The notes under the pieces: model-generated
The model's input: the letters and a program-made list of their open reading frames with translations, nothing else
What the model was told of the DNA's origin: nothing
Databases searched by the model: none
Shown: one piece after another, positions 8,500 to 17,614 of the stretch
Layout: the number at the start of each line of letters is the position of its first letter
How positions within the stretch are numbered: position 1 is the stretch's first letter
DNA from: Shimia sp022448905
GTDB taxonomy: Bacteria; Pseudomonadota; Alphaproteobacteria; Rhodobacterales; Rhodobacteraceae
Assembly: GCF_047126315.1 (NCBI RefSeq)
Contig: NZ_CP138953.1
Location: 3,348,001-3,412,000 of the forward strand
DNA length: 64,000 nt
Reading direction: 5' to 3'
Made by a program: the position numbers and the translations under genes

Positions 8500-9660
8500 A
8501 TGCCTGTTGTAAACCGTATTGCCGATTTTTCCGACGAAATGAAGGGCTGGCGTCGCCACCTGCATGCCCACCCCGAGCTGGCGTTTGATTGCCACGAGAC
8601 CGCAGCCTTTGTGGTGGAGCGTCTGAAGGAGTTTGGCGTTGACGAAATCCACGAAGGCATTGCGACCTCCGGCGTGGTTGCGATCATCAACGGTCAGGGC
8701 GACGGCCCCACCATGGGCCTGCGCGCCGACATGGACGCCCTGCCGATGGATGAAATCACCGGCCTGGACCACGCCAGCACTGTGGACGGCAAAATGCACG
8801 CCTGTGGGCATGACGGGCACACCACCATGCTGCTTGGTGCCGCCAAATACCTCGCGGAAACCCGCAAGTTCTCCGGCCGTGTGGCGCTGTTCTTCCAGCC
8901 TGCCGAAGAAGACGGCGGCGGCGCGGGTGTGATGGTTGAAGAAGGCGCGATGGAGCGCTTTGACGTGAAAGACATCTACGCGATTCACAACGTGCCTGGC
9001 CTTCCAATTGGCGAGTTTCACACCGCGCCCGGCCCCATCATGGCGGCCGTGGACAGCTTTACCATCAAGCTGCAAGGCAAAGGCGGCCACGGCGCCTACC
9101 CGCAAGACACCATCGACCCGGTTGTCGCTGCGGTGGCCATGGTCAACGCCATCCAAACCATCGTCAGCCGCAACCACGACACTCGCAACGAATGTGTGGT
9201 CTCCGTCACCCAGATTCACGCCGGCTCCGCCGACAACGTGATCCCTGATGGCGGCTTTATCAACGGCACCATCCGCACCTTTGACAAAGAGGTGCAGGCC
9301 ATGATCCACCGCCGTCTGGACGAAATAACCAAAGGCACCGCTGCGGCTTATGGCCTTGAGGCAGAACTGAACATCGACGTGGGCTACCCCGCCACCGTGA
9401 ACCACGAGGCGCAAACTGCTTTTGCCGCTGACGTGGCGCGCGACATCGCTGGCGACGTGGCGGTAAACGCGGATCAGGGCATGGAAATGGGCGCAGAAGA
9501 CTTTTCCTACATGCTCGAGTCCCGCCCCGGCGCTTACCTCTTCCTGGGCGCGGGCGAAGGCGCGGGCCTGCATCACCCGGCGTTTGACTTTAACGACGAC
9601 ATCTCCCCGATCGGCGCGTCGTTCTTTGCCCGCTTGGTGGAAACCGCGCAGCCGCTGTAA
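8500..9660 (+). CDS. M20 family amidohydrolase (N-acyl amino acid / hippurate hydrolase type)
   Basis: 386-residue di-metal amidohydrolase of the M20D group, which removes acyl groups from amino acids. The metal site is visible as MHACGHDGHTTMLLGAA near residue 100 and as the AEEDGGGAG catalytic-glutamate region near residue 145; a late GAEDFSYM segment supplies another ligand. A satellite dimerisation domain lies between (KGKGGHGAYPQDTIDPV). It is followed, after a hairpin, by an agmatinase-family gene on the same strand, so both may serve nitrogen scavenging. The exact acyl substrate cannot be read from the sequence. Confidence 0.92.
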   Translation: MPVVNRIADFSDEMKGWRRHLHAHPELAFDCHETAAFVVERLKEFGVDEIHEGIATSGVVAIINGQGDGPTMGLRADMDALPMDEITGLDHASTVDGKMHACGHDGHTTMLLGAAKYLAETRKFSGRVALFFQPAEEDGGGAGVMVEEGAMERFDVKDIYAIHNVPGLPIGEFHTAPGPIMAAVDSFTIKLQGKGGHGAYPQDTIDPVVAAVAMVNAIQTIVSRNHDTRNECVVSVTQIHAGSADNVIPDGGFINGTIRTFDKEVQAMIHRRLDEITKGTAAAYGLEAELNIDVGYPATVNHEAQTAFAADVARDIAGDVAVNADQGMEMGAEDFSYMLESRPGAYLFLGAGEGAGLHHPAFDFNDDISPIGASFFARLVETAQPL

Positions 9661-9667
9661 GCAATTT

Positions 9668-9696
9668 GCGGGCGGTCTTGTCACAAGATCGCCCGC
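9668..9696 (+). terminator. Hairpin downstream of amidohydrolase gene
   Basis: GCGGGCGGTCTTG and CAAGATCGCCCGC form a 13-bp stem with one G-U pair and a 3-nt loop, directly after the stop codon. No T-run follows, so termination may be partial. Confidence 0.55.
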
Positions 9697-9769
9697 GCCA
9701 CCTCTTCAGGCTTGACCTTTCCGGGGAATTTGCGAAATTTGATCAAATTCTGCAGGAAGGAACACGCCC

Positions 9770-10729
9770 ATGGCACTGGAAGATGCCAAAACCCAAGTTG
9801 ATATGGCCTTCACCCGCGACGACCCGCGCGGCTTGAGCTTTGAAAACACTTTTGGCGGGGCCACGTCTTTCCTGCGCCGCCGCTATTCCAAAGACCTCAC
9901 CGGCGTCGACATCGCCGTGACCGGCATCCCCTTTGACCAAGCCGTGACCAATCGCCCCGGTACCCGCCTTGGCCCCCGCGCCATCCGCGAGGCCAGCGCC
10001 ATTCAGGCGTTTGATCCGCCCTATGGCTGGGGCTACGACCCGATGAGCGAACTGAACATCGTGGACTATGGCGATGTGGCTTTTGATTACGCCCGCGTGG
10101 CCGACTTCCCCGAGGCGCTGACCAACCACATTCGCGGCATTCTTGCAGGCGGCGCAGCCAGCATTGCTTTGGGCGGCGATCACTACATCACCTACCCGAT
10201 CCTCAAAGCCTATGCCGAGAAGTTTGGTCCGCTGAGCCTGTTGCAATTTGACGCCCACACCGACACTTGGGCCGATGACGAACCCAACCGCATCGACCAC
10301 GGCACCATGTTCTATAAGGCCGTCAAAGACGGTCTGATCGACCCCAAGCGCTCAGTGCAAGTTGGCATCCGCACCGAAAACCCAGACACGCTTGGCTTCA
10401 ACATCATCGACGCGCGGGAAGTGCATGAGACAGGTCCGATGGCCGTGGCACAGAAAATCCGCAACATCCTGAGCGACCACCCCACCTATCTGACCTTTGA
10501 CATCGACGGGTTGGACCCGGCCTTTGCCCCTGGCACCGGCACGCCGGTTTGGGGAGGCCTCACTAGTGGTCAGGCCAGCATCATCTTGCGCGACATTGCC
10601 GGTATCAATCTGGTCGGTGGTGACGTGGTCGAGGTCTCCCCCCCATTTGACACCACCGGCGCGACCGCCGTGGCCGGGGCGCATATTGCCCTAGAATTGA
10701 TATGCCTCTGGGGCTGGACGCGGCGTTAA
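9770..10729 (+). CDS. speB: Agmatinase / ureohydrolase family protein
   Basis: Binuclear-manganese ureohydrolase, 319 residues, expected to cleave a guanidino compound (agmatine to putrescine plus urea) in the cytoplasm. The manganese motifs are all present: GGDHYITYP (about residue 142), FDAHTDTW (about 163) and FDIDGLDPAFAPGTGTP (about 243). Ribosome site AGGAAGG precedes the ATG at 9770. Family members also act on guanidinobutyrate or guanidinopropionate, so the exact substrate is inferred. Confidence 0.9.
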   Translation: MALEDAKTQVDMAFTRDDPRGLSFENTFGGATSFLRRRYSKDLTGVDIAVTGIPFDQAVTNRPGTRLGPRAIREASAIQAFDPPYGWGYDPMSELNIVDYGDVAFDYARVADFPEALTNHIRGILAGGAASIALGGDHYITYPILKAYAEKFGPLSLLQFDAHTDTWADDEPNRIDHGTMFYKAVKDGLIDPKRSVQVGIRTENPDTLGFNIIDAREVHETGPMAVAQKIRNILSDHPTYLTFDIDGLDPAFAPGTGTPVWGGLTSGQASIILRDIAGINLVGGDVVEVSPPFDTTGATAVAGAHIALELICLWGWTRR

Positions 10730-10862
10730 TTCGCACCCCTCTGGAAACCAGCACAAGCGCCCCTTAGGTTGCAGGCGTCGGGTGATCTACCTGGCGCGTC
10801 AAAGCGTATGATCTCTAAAACGGGGGCGCAGCGCTTAAGCCTGTGAGAGTGGGGTGCGGAAA

Positions 10863-11258
10863 ATGACATTTCTATGGTTGATCGTTGTGCTGGCCATTGG
10901 CTTTGCCGTCTACGTGCGCGTGGCCCCAAGCGATCTTGCCAAGTGGCACAAGGAACCGCAGGTCGCCCATAACAGCGACAATGAGAACTCCGTTCGACGT
11001 CTGGTAATGTCTGGCCGCGACGGTTTGGCCCGGTTTCATCAAGTGGCGGTCGGTACGCCGCGCACCACCGTGCTTGCCGGCTCTGTTGACGAGGGCATGG
11101 TCACCTATGTGACCCGCTCCAAACTCCTGGCCTACCCCGACTACACCACCGCCTATCAGGACGGTGACATGCTCAAGGTCTATGGCCGCTCACGATTTGG
11201 ACGCAAGGATTTTGGCGTGAACGCCAACCGCGTCGAGGCTTGGATCGACGCTCTGTAA
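10863..11258 (+). CDS. DUF1499-like membrane-anchored protein
   Basis: About 131 residues with one N-terminal membrane helix (FLWLIVVLAIGFAVYV). The end matches the DUF1499 pattern (YGRSRFGRKDFGVNANRVEAWI). A GTG at 10854, three codons earlier, is an alternative start. Function of the family is unknown; it is widespread in Proteobacteria as a small exported or anchored domain. The 3' end overlaps the 3' end of the convergent gene by 69 bp. Confidence 0.75.
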   Translation: MTFLWLIVVLAIGFAVYVRVAPSDLAKWHKEPQVAHNSDNENSVRRLVMSGRDGLARFHQVAVGTPRTTVLAGSVDEGMVTYVTRSKLLAYPDYTTAYQDGDMLKVYGRSRFGRKDFGVNANRVEAWIDAL

Positions 11259-11501
11259 CGGCGCTTTCAGACTGGAGCTCAGGCATCCGGGCGAAATCTC
11301 CCGCCACATCGGTACATTCAGCGACATCTGGCACTGCGCCATGAACATGCGCCCATCCACCTGCAAACAGATGGTCTCACCAATCTCGATGCGCTGGCCT
11401 TGTTTGTCGGTACAATAACAATCCACCGGCACGCCGTTGATCATGCCATCCGCCGTGGCCGTGCTCGCCAAAAGGGCAAATATCAGGGTCAGCTGTTTCA
11501 T
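11190..11501 (-). CDS. Small secreted cysteine-containing protein
   Basis: 103 residues from ATG 11501, giving a signal peptide (MKQLTLIFALLASTATA). The mature part contains DCYCTDKQGQRIEIGETIC and later MAQCQ and SPGC, so five cysteines sit in about 55 residues. This pattern suggests a disulfide-bonded exported protein. An upstream in-frame ATG at 11564 would destroy the signal peptide. It is divergent from prfA and overlaps the DUF1499 gene tail-to-tail. No function recognised. Confidence 0.65.
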   Translation of the reverse strand: MKQLTLIFALLASTATADGMINGVPVDCYCTDKQGQRIEIGETICLQVDGRMFMAQCQMSLNVPMWREISPGCLSSSLKAPLQSVDPSLDAVGVHAKILASKS

Positions 11502-11562
11502 ACGCCCAGTATAGCGCAAACCCTGCCCTTGACCAAACCCGCGTATTGTCCCACTTAGCGGC

Positions 11563-12612
11563 ATGGTACCAATAGAACGACTGCATCAGATCACCCAACG
11601 TTTTGAGTTCCTTGAGGCCCAGATGGCCGAGGGCAGCGGCGATATTGCCGCGCTTGCCAAAGAGTATTCCGATCTCAAGCCGGTGGTGGAACAGGTGCAG
11701 GCCTACCAAAAGCTTCTCAGCGATATCGAAGAAGCCGAAGAGATGCTCTCTGATCCGGACATGAAAGACCTGGCCGAAGAAGAGCTGCCAGAATTGCGCG
11801 CCGCCCTGCCCGAATCCGAGCACGCTCTACAACTCGCACTCCTGCCCAAAGATGCGGCTGACGCCCGCCCCGCCATTCTGGAAATCCGCCCGGGCACTGG
11901 CGGCGACGAGGCGGCCTTGTTCGCCGGAGACCTCCTGCGCATGTACCAGCGCTATGCCGAAACCCGCGGCTGGAAGCTTGAAATCCTCGAAGAGAACGCC
12001 ACCGAACTGGGCGGCATCAAAGAGGTGGTGGCGCATATCAAAGGCGAAAACGTCTTTGCCCGCATGAAATACGAATCCGGTGTGCACCGTGTACAGCGCG
12101 TGCCCACCACCGAAAGCGGAGGGCGCATTCACACTTCTGCTGCCACCGTGGCCGTGCTGCCCGAAGCCGAAGACGTGGACATCCAGATCGACGCCAACGA
12201 CATCCGCATCGACACCATGCGCGCGTCCGGTTCTGGCGGTCAGCACGTGAACACCACCGATTCCGCCGTGCGCATCACCCACCTTCCTACTGGTATCATT
12301 GTAACCAGTTCCGAGAAATCGCAGCACCGCAACCGTGAGATCGCGATGCAGGTTCTGAAAACCCGTCTGTTTGATCTGGAGCGCCAACGTCTGGCCGATG
12401 AGCGCGCCGCCGAACGCGCCGGTCAAGTGGGCTCCGGCGACCGGTCCGAGCGCATCCGCACCTACAACTTCCCCCAAGGCCGCATGACCGACCACCGCAT
12501 CAACCTCACGCTTTATAAGCTGGATCAGGTGATGGCAGGCGACCTTGATGAGACCATCGACGCACTCACGGCCGATGCACAGGCCACCGCACTGGCGGAG
12601 ATGAACGGGTGA
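11563..12612 (+). CDS. prfA: Peptide chain release factor 1
   Basis: Recognises UAA and UAG and triggers peptide release on the ribosome. 349 residues; the catalytic GGQ loop is in RASGSGGQHVNTTDSAVR (about residue 225), which is the glutamine methylated by PrmC. The stop overlaps the start of prmC by 4 bp, so the two are translationally coupled. Length is typical for RF1. Confidence 0.98.
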   Translation: MVPIERLHQITQRFEFLEAQMAEGSGDIAALAKEYSDLKPVVEQVQAYQKLLSDIEEAEEMLSDPDMKDLAEEELPELRAALPESEHALQLALLPKDAADARPAILEIRPGTGGDEAALFAGDLLRMYQRYAETRGWKLEILEENATELGGIKEVVAHIKGENVFARMKYESGVHRVQRVPTTESGGRIHTSAATVAVLPEAEDVDIQIDANDIRIDTMRASGSGGQHVNTTDSAVRITHLPTGIIVTSSEKSQHRNREIAMQVLKTRLFDLERQRLADERAAERAGQVGSGDRSERIRTYNFPQGRMTDHRINLTLYKLDQVMAGDLDETIDALTADAQATALAEMNG

Positions 12613-13442
12613 CCGGCACCATCGCCGCGCTGGTGAAACGCGCTGTTGAGGTCTTGCAAGCCATCCCGGTCAACGATCCGGTCAAAGAAGCCCGCCTTCT
12701 GGTCAGTCACGCCACCGGCATACGCCCCGACCGTCTCACGTTGGAACTGCGCGAAGCGGCCACAGCGGAACAAGCCGCTGCACTGGAAGTGCTGCTGACT
12801 CGCCGCCAAGCCCGCGAGCCTGTGTCCCACATGCTTGGCAAACGCGCGTTTTACAATCACGAGTTCATCGTCACAGCCGACACACTGGATCCCCGCCCAG
12901 AAACCGAAATTCTCGTGTCGCTGGCCCTTGGGACGCGTTTCGCAAACGTGCTGGACATGGGCACCGGAACCGGCGCGATCATCCTGTCCATTCTGGCCGA
13001 GGCGCCAACTGCTAAAGGCGTCGCGACCGACCTCTCTGCCGCCGCTCTAACCGTGGCGACGCAAAACGCCGAGGCGTTTGAACTGGCGGATCGTCTGACT
13101 TTGCTGGAAAGCGATTGGTTCAGCAAAGTGGACCACACCTTCGACCTGATCGTCTCCAACCCGCCCTACATTGCACTCGACGAAATGCCCAAGCTCGCTC
13201 CTGAGCTGTCTTATGAGCCACGCTTGGCGCTCACCGATGAGGCGGATGGCCTCACCGCCTATCGCAAAATCGCCGCTGGCGCACCAGCGCACCTCAATGC
13301 GGGCGGCTGGCTCATGGTGGAAGTTGGCTGGCAACAAGGCCCAGACGTGGCCGCCCTCTTCACCGAAGCGGGCCTGACAAACGTCGCCATCAAGCCCGAT
13401 CTGGACGGGCGCGACCGCGTGGTGATCGGGCAAAAGGCCTAA
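12609..13442 (+). CDS. prmC: Release factor N5-glutamine methyltransferase
   Basis: Methylates the GGQ glutamine of RF1/RF2 using S-adenosylmethionine. 277 residues beginning with a GTG that overlaps the prfA stop (GGGTGA). The SAM site is DMGTGTGAIILS (about residue 117) and the catalytic NPPY motif is VSNPPYIALDE (about residue 182). Adjacent position to its own substrate gene is standard. Confidence 0.97.
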   Translation: MTGTIAALVKRAVEVLQAIPVNDPVKEARLLVSHATGIRPDRLTLELREAATAEQAAALEVLLTRRQAREPVSHMLGKRAFYNHEFIVTADTLDPRPETEILVSLALGTRFANVLDMGTGTGAIILSILAEAPTAKGVATDLSAAALTVATQNAEAFELADRLTLLESDWFSKVDHTFDLIVSNPPYIALDEMPKLAPELSYEPRLALTDEADGLTAYRKIAAGAPAHLNAGGWLMVEVGWQQGPDVAALFTEAGLTNVAIKPDLDGRDRVVIGQKA

Positions 13443-13664
13443 AACCCACGCAAATTTTCCCTTTTGCAAGCTTTGGCGCGATAAAAGCACTTGTGCGAAC
13501 GCCCAAGGCGCAATATCAAGTTCGTGTCCTTTTGGCGGATGCCCCATTTGCGGGCGGTCCCGATTGGACATCAAGCCATAAATTGTCGCCCCCGGAAGAC
13601 AGAGCGCACGAGGCGTGAAACGGGATGAGCGATTGCCATTGACCAAGGCTGGATTACAAAAACA

Positions 13665-14321
13665 ATGAGATCTTCGAAGTCACGTTCGCGGAATAAATCT
13701 AACCGCAACCGTCCCTCCAGCAACATCGTCAACCGCGTGTTTGACAGCTCCGGCCCAGAGGGCAAGGTGCGCGGCACCCCTCAGCAGGTGATCGACAAAT
13801 ACAACCAGCTCGCCCGCGACAGCCAGTTGGGCAATGACCGCGTTGCCACGGAAAACTTCCAGCAGCATGCCGAACATTATCAGCGCATGCTGAACGAAGC
13901 GCAGCGCGAACAAGAAGCGCGCCGCGAAGAGCAGGACCGCCAGAACCGCGAACGTCAGGCCGAACGCGACCGCGAACGCCGCGAGCGCATGGAACGTCAG
14001 GAACGCGAAGGCAATGGCGGTGGCAACCGCGACAAAGCCCCTGCCCCTGTCGAAGCCGACGCGCAGCCCGTTGTAGACCCATCCGAAGCGGATCAGCCCG
14101 ACCTGATCGTGGATGTGGCCGAAAGCAATCTGGTGGAGACACCAGAGGCCGAAACGCCTGCGCCCAAGAAAGCACCCCGCAAGCGGGCACCGCGCAAAAA
14201 GGCGGAAGACAAGGCCGACGCACCAGCGGAGAAATCTGAGAAGAAACCACGCCGCTCCTCCAAAAAGGCTGAGGCCCCGGCAGAGTCTGCGCCTGTGGAA
14301 GAAAGCAAAGCCGCGGAATAA
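13665..14321 (+). CDS. DUF4167 domain protein, probable nucleic-acid-associated
   Basis: 218 residues. The basic N-terminus (RSSKSRSRNKSNRNRP) leads into the DUF4167 core (residues about 20-75, FDSSGPEGKVRGTPQQVIDKY). A long charged coiled-coil-like Glu/Arg stretch follows, then a Lys/Ala/Pro-rich tail of AEAPAE- and PRKRAPRKK-like blocks resembling a histone-H1 tail. It is conserved in alphaproteobacteria with no established role; the basic tail suggests binding to RNA or DNA. Followed by a strong terminator. Confidence 0.85.
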   Translation: MRSSKSRSRNKSNRNRPSSNIVNRVFDSSGPEGKVRGTPQQVIDKYNQLARDSQLGNDRVATENFQQHAEHYQRMLNEAQREQEARREEQDRQNRERQAERDRERRERMERQEREGNGGGNRDKAPAPVEADAQPVVDPSEADQPDLIVDVAESNLVETPEAETPAPKKAPRKRAPRKKAEDKADAPAEKSEKKPRRSSKKAEAPAESAPVEESKAAE

Positions 14322-14346
14322 TCCGGCCTGCTTATCAAACAACAAA

Positions 14347-14374
14347 CCCCTCGCAAGCACACGCCTGCGAGGGG
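14347..14374 (+). terminator. Intrinsic terminator of the DUF4167 gene
   Basis: CCCCTCGCA and TGCGAGGGG form a 9-bp perfect stem with a 10-nt loop, followed at once by TTTTCTTTT. Confidence 0.92.
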
Positions 14375-14410
14375 TTTTCTTTTGTCTGCTAGGTGCCTGA
14401 CAGCGCAGCG

Positions 14411-15379
14411 TCAGCCCTGCGCCAGCACCTGATCCATCATCGCTTGCGTGCCTCGCGCCTGCTCCAGCGGCCAAGCATAGGTCTCGCCCTCCCGAATGGT
14501 GCGGCCAAAGGCTTCCACCTGCTGCACATATTGGTTCACCACCGGAAAGCGCTCGATCCGCTTGGTCTGATCCGGCATCGACATGTGTAACTCCGCCTGA
14601 TCAAACTTGCCCGCGTTGAACGGACAGGTCAGCGTCATAAGCCCTTTCTCGCCATGGAAATGCACCTCTTGGCGCGGCGCTGAACGGATCGAGGTGTAGG
14701 CCTGATAGGTGAAGCCGTCAAAGGTGAAGCCCATGTCGGCAAAGGTGTCGACACCGTGCTCCCACTGCAGCCGCGCGTAATCAAGCTGCACCGGCTCCTG
14801 CCCGGTGGCAAACCGCACGCCGCCCATCACGTACACCCCAATGTCGCGCAGCCCGCCGCCGCCAGCCGCCGCCTGATTGCGAATGTTACCGGTGTCATCG
14901 TTGAAAAACGAAAACGCCGCATTCACATGCACCAATTTGCCTATCGCGCCCTCGGCCAACAGTGACTTCGCTCGTTGCCACTGCGGATGGTGCACAATCA
15001 TATAAGCCTCCGCCGCCAACACCCCGGCCGCATCCCGCGCCTTGATCAATTTGTCGATTTCGGCCACATCCATGCCCACCGGCTTTTCAATCAACACCGG
15101 CTTGCCCGCCTCCAGCGCTTTGATCCCCCACTCTACGTGCAGGTGATTGGGCAGCGGGACATAAACCGCGTCAATTTCCGGATCGGCCAGCATGTCCTCA
15201 TAGCTCTGATGATGCCGCACCCCGGGCGCAAAAGCCGCAAAACCCGCAACCTTATCAGCACTGGAAGACGCTACAGCAGCAAGCTGTGCCCCCTTGGCCG
15301 CATGGATCGCGGGCCCCATGGTGGTCTTGGCAAAATTGGCGGCTCCGAGGATGCCCCAACGGACAGGTGAGGTGGTCAT
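14411..15379 (-). CDS. Gfo/Idh/MocA family oxidoreductase
   Basis: NAD(P)-dependent sugar or polyol dehydrogenase of the glucose-fructose oxidoreductase superfamily, about 322 residues. The Rossmann motif GILGAANFAKTT lies at residue 9 and the conserved EKPVG motif near residue 97. The ATG at 15379 has a GGGAGC site 7 nt upstream; the longer frame to 15448 overlaps the rpoH terminator and is not used. It lies downstream of rpoH but a terminator separates them. Substrate unknown. Confidence 0.9.
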   Translation of the reverse strand: MTTSPVRWGILGAANFAKTTMGPAIHAAKGAQLAAVASSSADKVAGFAAFAPGVRHHQSYEDMLADPEIDAVYVPLPNHLHVEWGIKALEAGKPVLIEKPVGMDVAEIDKLIKARDAAGVLAAEAYMIVHHPQWQRAKSLLAEGAIGKLVHVNAAFSFFNDDTGNIRNQAAAGGGGLRDIGVYVMGGVRFATGQEPVQLDYARLQWEHGVDTFADMGFTFDGFTYQAYTSIRSAPRQEVHFHGEKGLMTLTCPFNAGKFDQAELHMSMPDQTKRIERFPVVNQYVQQVEAFGRTIREGETYAWPLEQARGTQAMMDQVLAQG

Positions 15380-15436
15380 GATAGCGCTCCCATTTGGTGC
15401 GCCCACCCTAGCCACTCCGCTCCAGCGGACAACAAA

Positions 15437-15462
15437 AAACCGGCCCATTGCGGGGCCGGTTT
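15437..15462 (-). terminator. rpoH intrinsic terminator
   Basis: AAACCGGCCC / GGGCCGGTTT stem with a 6-nt loop. Read on the minus strand it is followed by a T-rich run (TTTGTTG), directly after the rpoH stop. Confidence 0.88.
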
Positions 15463-15484
15463 CGGTTTTTCATCTGCGAGGCGC

Positions 15485-16381
15485 TTAATGCGCGGCCAGC
15501 ATCCCACGCGACGCCGCCAACTCGCGCATCCGTTTCTGCAGTTTTTCAAAGGCCCGCACCTCAATCTGACGGATCCGCTCACGGCTCACATCATACTGAC
15601 CGCTCAGGTCTTCCAGGGTGACCGCCTTCTCCGCCAAACGGCGCTGAGTCAGAATGTCCTTCTCGCGATCGTTCAGCACGTCCATGGCCTCCACTAGAAG
15701 CTCGCGGCGGGCGTCCAGCTCGTCTTTTGCCTCATAGTCCGCAGCCTGGTTGGCGGTTTCATCTTCCAGCCAGTCCTGCCACTCCATGGTGCCTTCACCT
15801 TCGGTGCCAACCTGTGCGTTCAGCGAGGCATCCCCACCGGACAGGCGCCGGTTCATCGAAATCACCTCATCCTCGGTCACGCCAAGATCGGTGGCAATCC
15901 GCTGCACATTCTCTGGACGCAGGTCGCCATCTTCCAACGCACCAATCCGGGCTTTCGCCTTACGCAGGTTGAAGAACAGCTTCTTCTGCGCCGAGGTGGT
16001 GCCCAGCTTCACCATGGACCAGCTGCGCAGCACATATTCCTGAATGCTCGCACGGATCCACCACATGGCATAGGTCGCCAGACGGAAACCCTTTTCAGGG
16101 TCAAACTTCTTCACCGCTTGCATCAGACCGACGTTGGCCTCGGAAATCACTTCGGCCTGTGGCAAGCCATAGCCGCGATAACCCATGGCAATTTTGGCCG
16201 CGAGGCGTAGGTGCGACGTCACCATTTTATGCGCAGAATCAGCGTCTTGCTCTTCGACCCAGCGTTTGGCCAGCATGTACTCTTCTTCTGGCTCCAGAAG
16301 CGGGAACTTGCGAATTTCCTGAAGATACCGGTTGAGGCCACCTTCTGGTGTGGGTGCCGGCAGATTTTTGTAGTTGCTCAT
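15485..16381 (-). CDS. rpoH: RNA polymerase heat-shock sigma factor RpoH (sigma-32)
   Basis: 298-residue group 3 sigma factor directing heat- and oxidative-stress promoters. Region 2 (LRLAAKIAMGYRGYGLPQAEVISE, ATYAMWWIRASIQEYVLRSWS) and the C-terminal helix-turn-helix (DVSRERIRQIEVRAFEKL) are clear. The RpoH-specific box QKKLFFNLRK, about residue 132, distinguishes it from RpoD. A ribosome site AGGGAGG precedes the ATG at 16381. The 204 bp upstream (16382-16585) carry its promoter, but I cannot assign a single convincing -35/-10 pair. Confidence 0.97.
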   Translation of the reverse strand: MSNYKNLPAPTPEGGLNRYLQEIRKFPLLEPEEEYMLAKRWVEEQDADSAHKMVTSHLRLAAKIAMGYRGYGLPQAEVISEANVGLMQAVKKFDPEKGFRLATYAMWWIRASIQEYVLRSWSMVKLGTTSAQKKLFFNLRKAKARIGALEDGDLRPENVQRIATDLGVTEDEVISMNRRLSGGDASLNAQVGTEGEGTMEWQDWLEDETANQAADYEAKDELDARRELLVEAMDVLNDREKDILTQRRLAEKAVTLEDLSGQYDVSRERIRQIEVRAFEKLQKRMRELAASRGMLAAH

Positions 16382-16585
16382 GGCGAATGCCTCCCTTGTC
16401 TGTCTTACGCTGCTTCAATGCGCGTATGTTTAAACCTTTAACATCCATGTAGGGCGCTAACGGACGGTTTCAACCTCGGCGCGCAAATTTCTGACTCTCA
16501 TAGTAAGTTTTTCGCTGATGGCTTTCCATGGCTGACAGGATTTCTCACAGCCACGTGCAGTTTGTTACAGACAGAATTCCGCCCG

Positions 16586-17614
16586 TTACTGTCCGCCAAG
16601 GTCCGCGATCAACTGCGCCATATCCTCTGGCAAAGGCGCCTCAAACCGCAAGTCTTCGCCTGTCACCGGGTGCTCAAAACCCAACACAGCCGCATGCAAC
16701 GCCTGCCGCGCAAAGGCTTTGGCCGCCGCCGCACCTTTCACGCCAATCGCCTTTTCGCCCAGTTTGCGCCGCCCGCCATAAACCGGATCGCCGATCAGCC
16801 CGTGGCCCGCATGGGCCATATGCACGCGGATTTGGTGTGTGCGCCCGGTTTCCAGCCAGCATTCCACCAATGAGGCCACCGCTGGATCGCCAAAAGGCTC
16901 GACAATCCGCACCCGTGTCACCGCATGACGCCCGCCTTCAAACAACACCGCCTGACGTTGCCGATCGGTCTTGTGCCGCGCCAGATGGGTGGTCACTTTC
17001 ATGATGTTTCCAGGCTCAAAGTTCACCCCGCGCACACCCCGCAAACGCGGATCGTTGGCATCCGGTACGCCGTAACAGACCGCGCGGTAGTAGCGCTCTA
17101 CCGTGTGGGCCTCAAACTGCGCCGCAAGGCCTTGGTGGGCCGCATCGGTTTTGGCCACCACCAGCAACCCGCTGGTTTCCTTGTCGATCCGATGCACAAT
17201 CCCGGGCCGTTTCATGCCGCCCACCCCGGACAGCGTGTCGCCACAATGATGCAGCAGCGCATTCACCAGCGTGCCATTGGGCGTGCCCGGTGCCGGATGC
17301 ACCACCATGCCCGCCGGTTTGTTGATCACAATCAGATCATCATCTTCCCAGATCACCTCAAGCGGGATGTCTTCCGGCCCAATGTGGCTTTCCTCGGCTA
17401 CCGGAACGGTGATCACTACCAACTCGCCGCCCGCCACTTTGAGCTTGGGATCGGTCACAACCGCGCCGTCCAGCGTCACGCTGCCCTCGGCAATCAGCTT
17501 TGCCAAGCGGGTGCGGCTCAAACTGGCTTCCACTGGCACATCGCGCGAAAGCGCCTTATCAAGACGATTGGGCGGGTTGTCCGCAATCAGAAATTCTACA
17601 AGGGCCTCAGCCAT
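16586..17614 (-). CDS. rluD: Ribosomal large-subunit pseudouridine synthase RluD-type
   Basis: Converts uridines of 23S rRNA helix 69 to pseudouridine. About 342 residues from ATG 17614 (GGAGAAGAG site upstream); the frame is open to 17872 but that extension is antisense to the DUF6476-like gene and reads as low-complexity noise. An N-terminal S4 RNA-binding domain (LSRTRLAKLIAEGSVTLDG) precedes the catalytic motif HRIDKETSGLLVVAKT with its aspartate. Its start codon overlaps that of the divergent gene inside one CCATGG. Confidence 0.95.
   Translation of the reverse strand: MAEALVEFLIADNPPNRLDKALSRDVPVEASLSRTRLAKLIAEGSVTLDGAVVTDPKLKVAGGELVVITVPVAEESHIGPEDIPLEVIWEDDDLIVINKPAGMVVHPAPGTPNGTLVNALLHHCGDTLSGVGGMKRPGIVHRIDKETSGLLVVAKTDAAHQGLAAQFEAHTVERYYRAVCYGVPDANDPRLRGVRGVNFEPGNIMKVTTHLARHKTDRQRQAVLFEGGRHAVTRVRIVEPFGDPAVASLVECWLETGRTHQIRVHMAHAGHGLIGDPVYGGRRKLGEKAIGVKGAAAAKAFARQALHAAVLGFEHPVTGEDLRFEAPLPEDMAQLIADLGGQ

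Noticed and set aside
6566..8512. 648-codon plus-strand open frame opposite fbpA and mazG
   Set aside because: It is antisense to two well-supported genes with recognised motifs. It comes from the high third-position G+C of those genes, and its translation has no recognisable domain.
8239..9684. 481-codon minus-strand frame opposite the amidohydrolase gene
   Set aside because: Histidine- and valine-rich mirror frame of a clear M20 gene; no motif and no ribosome site.
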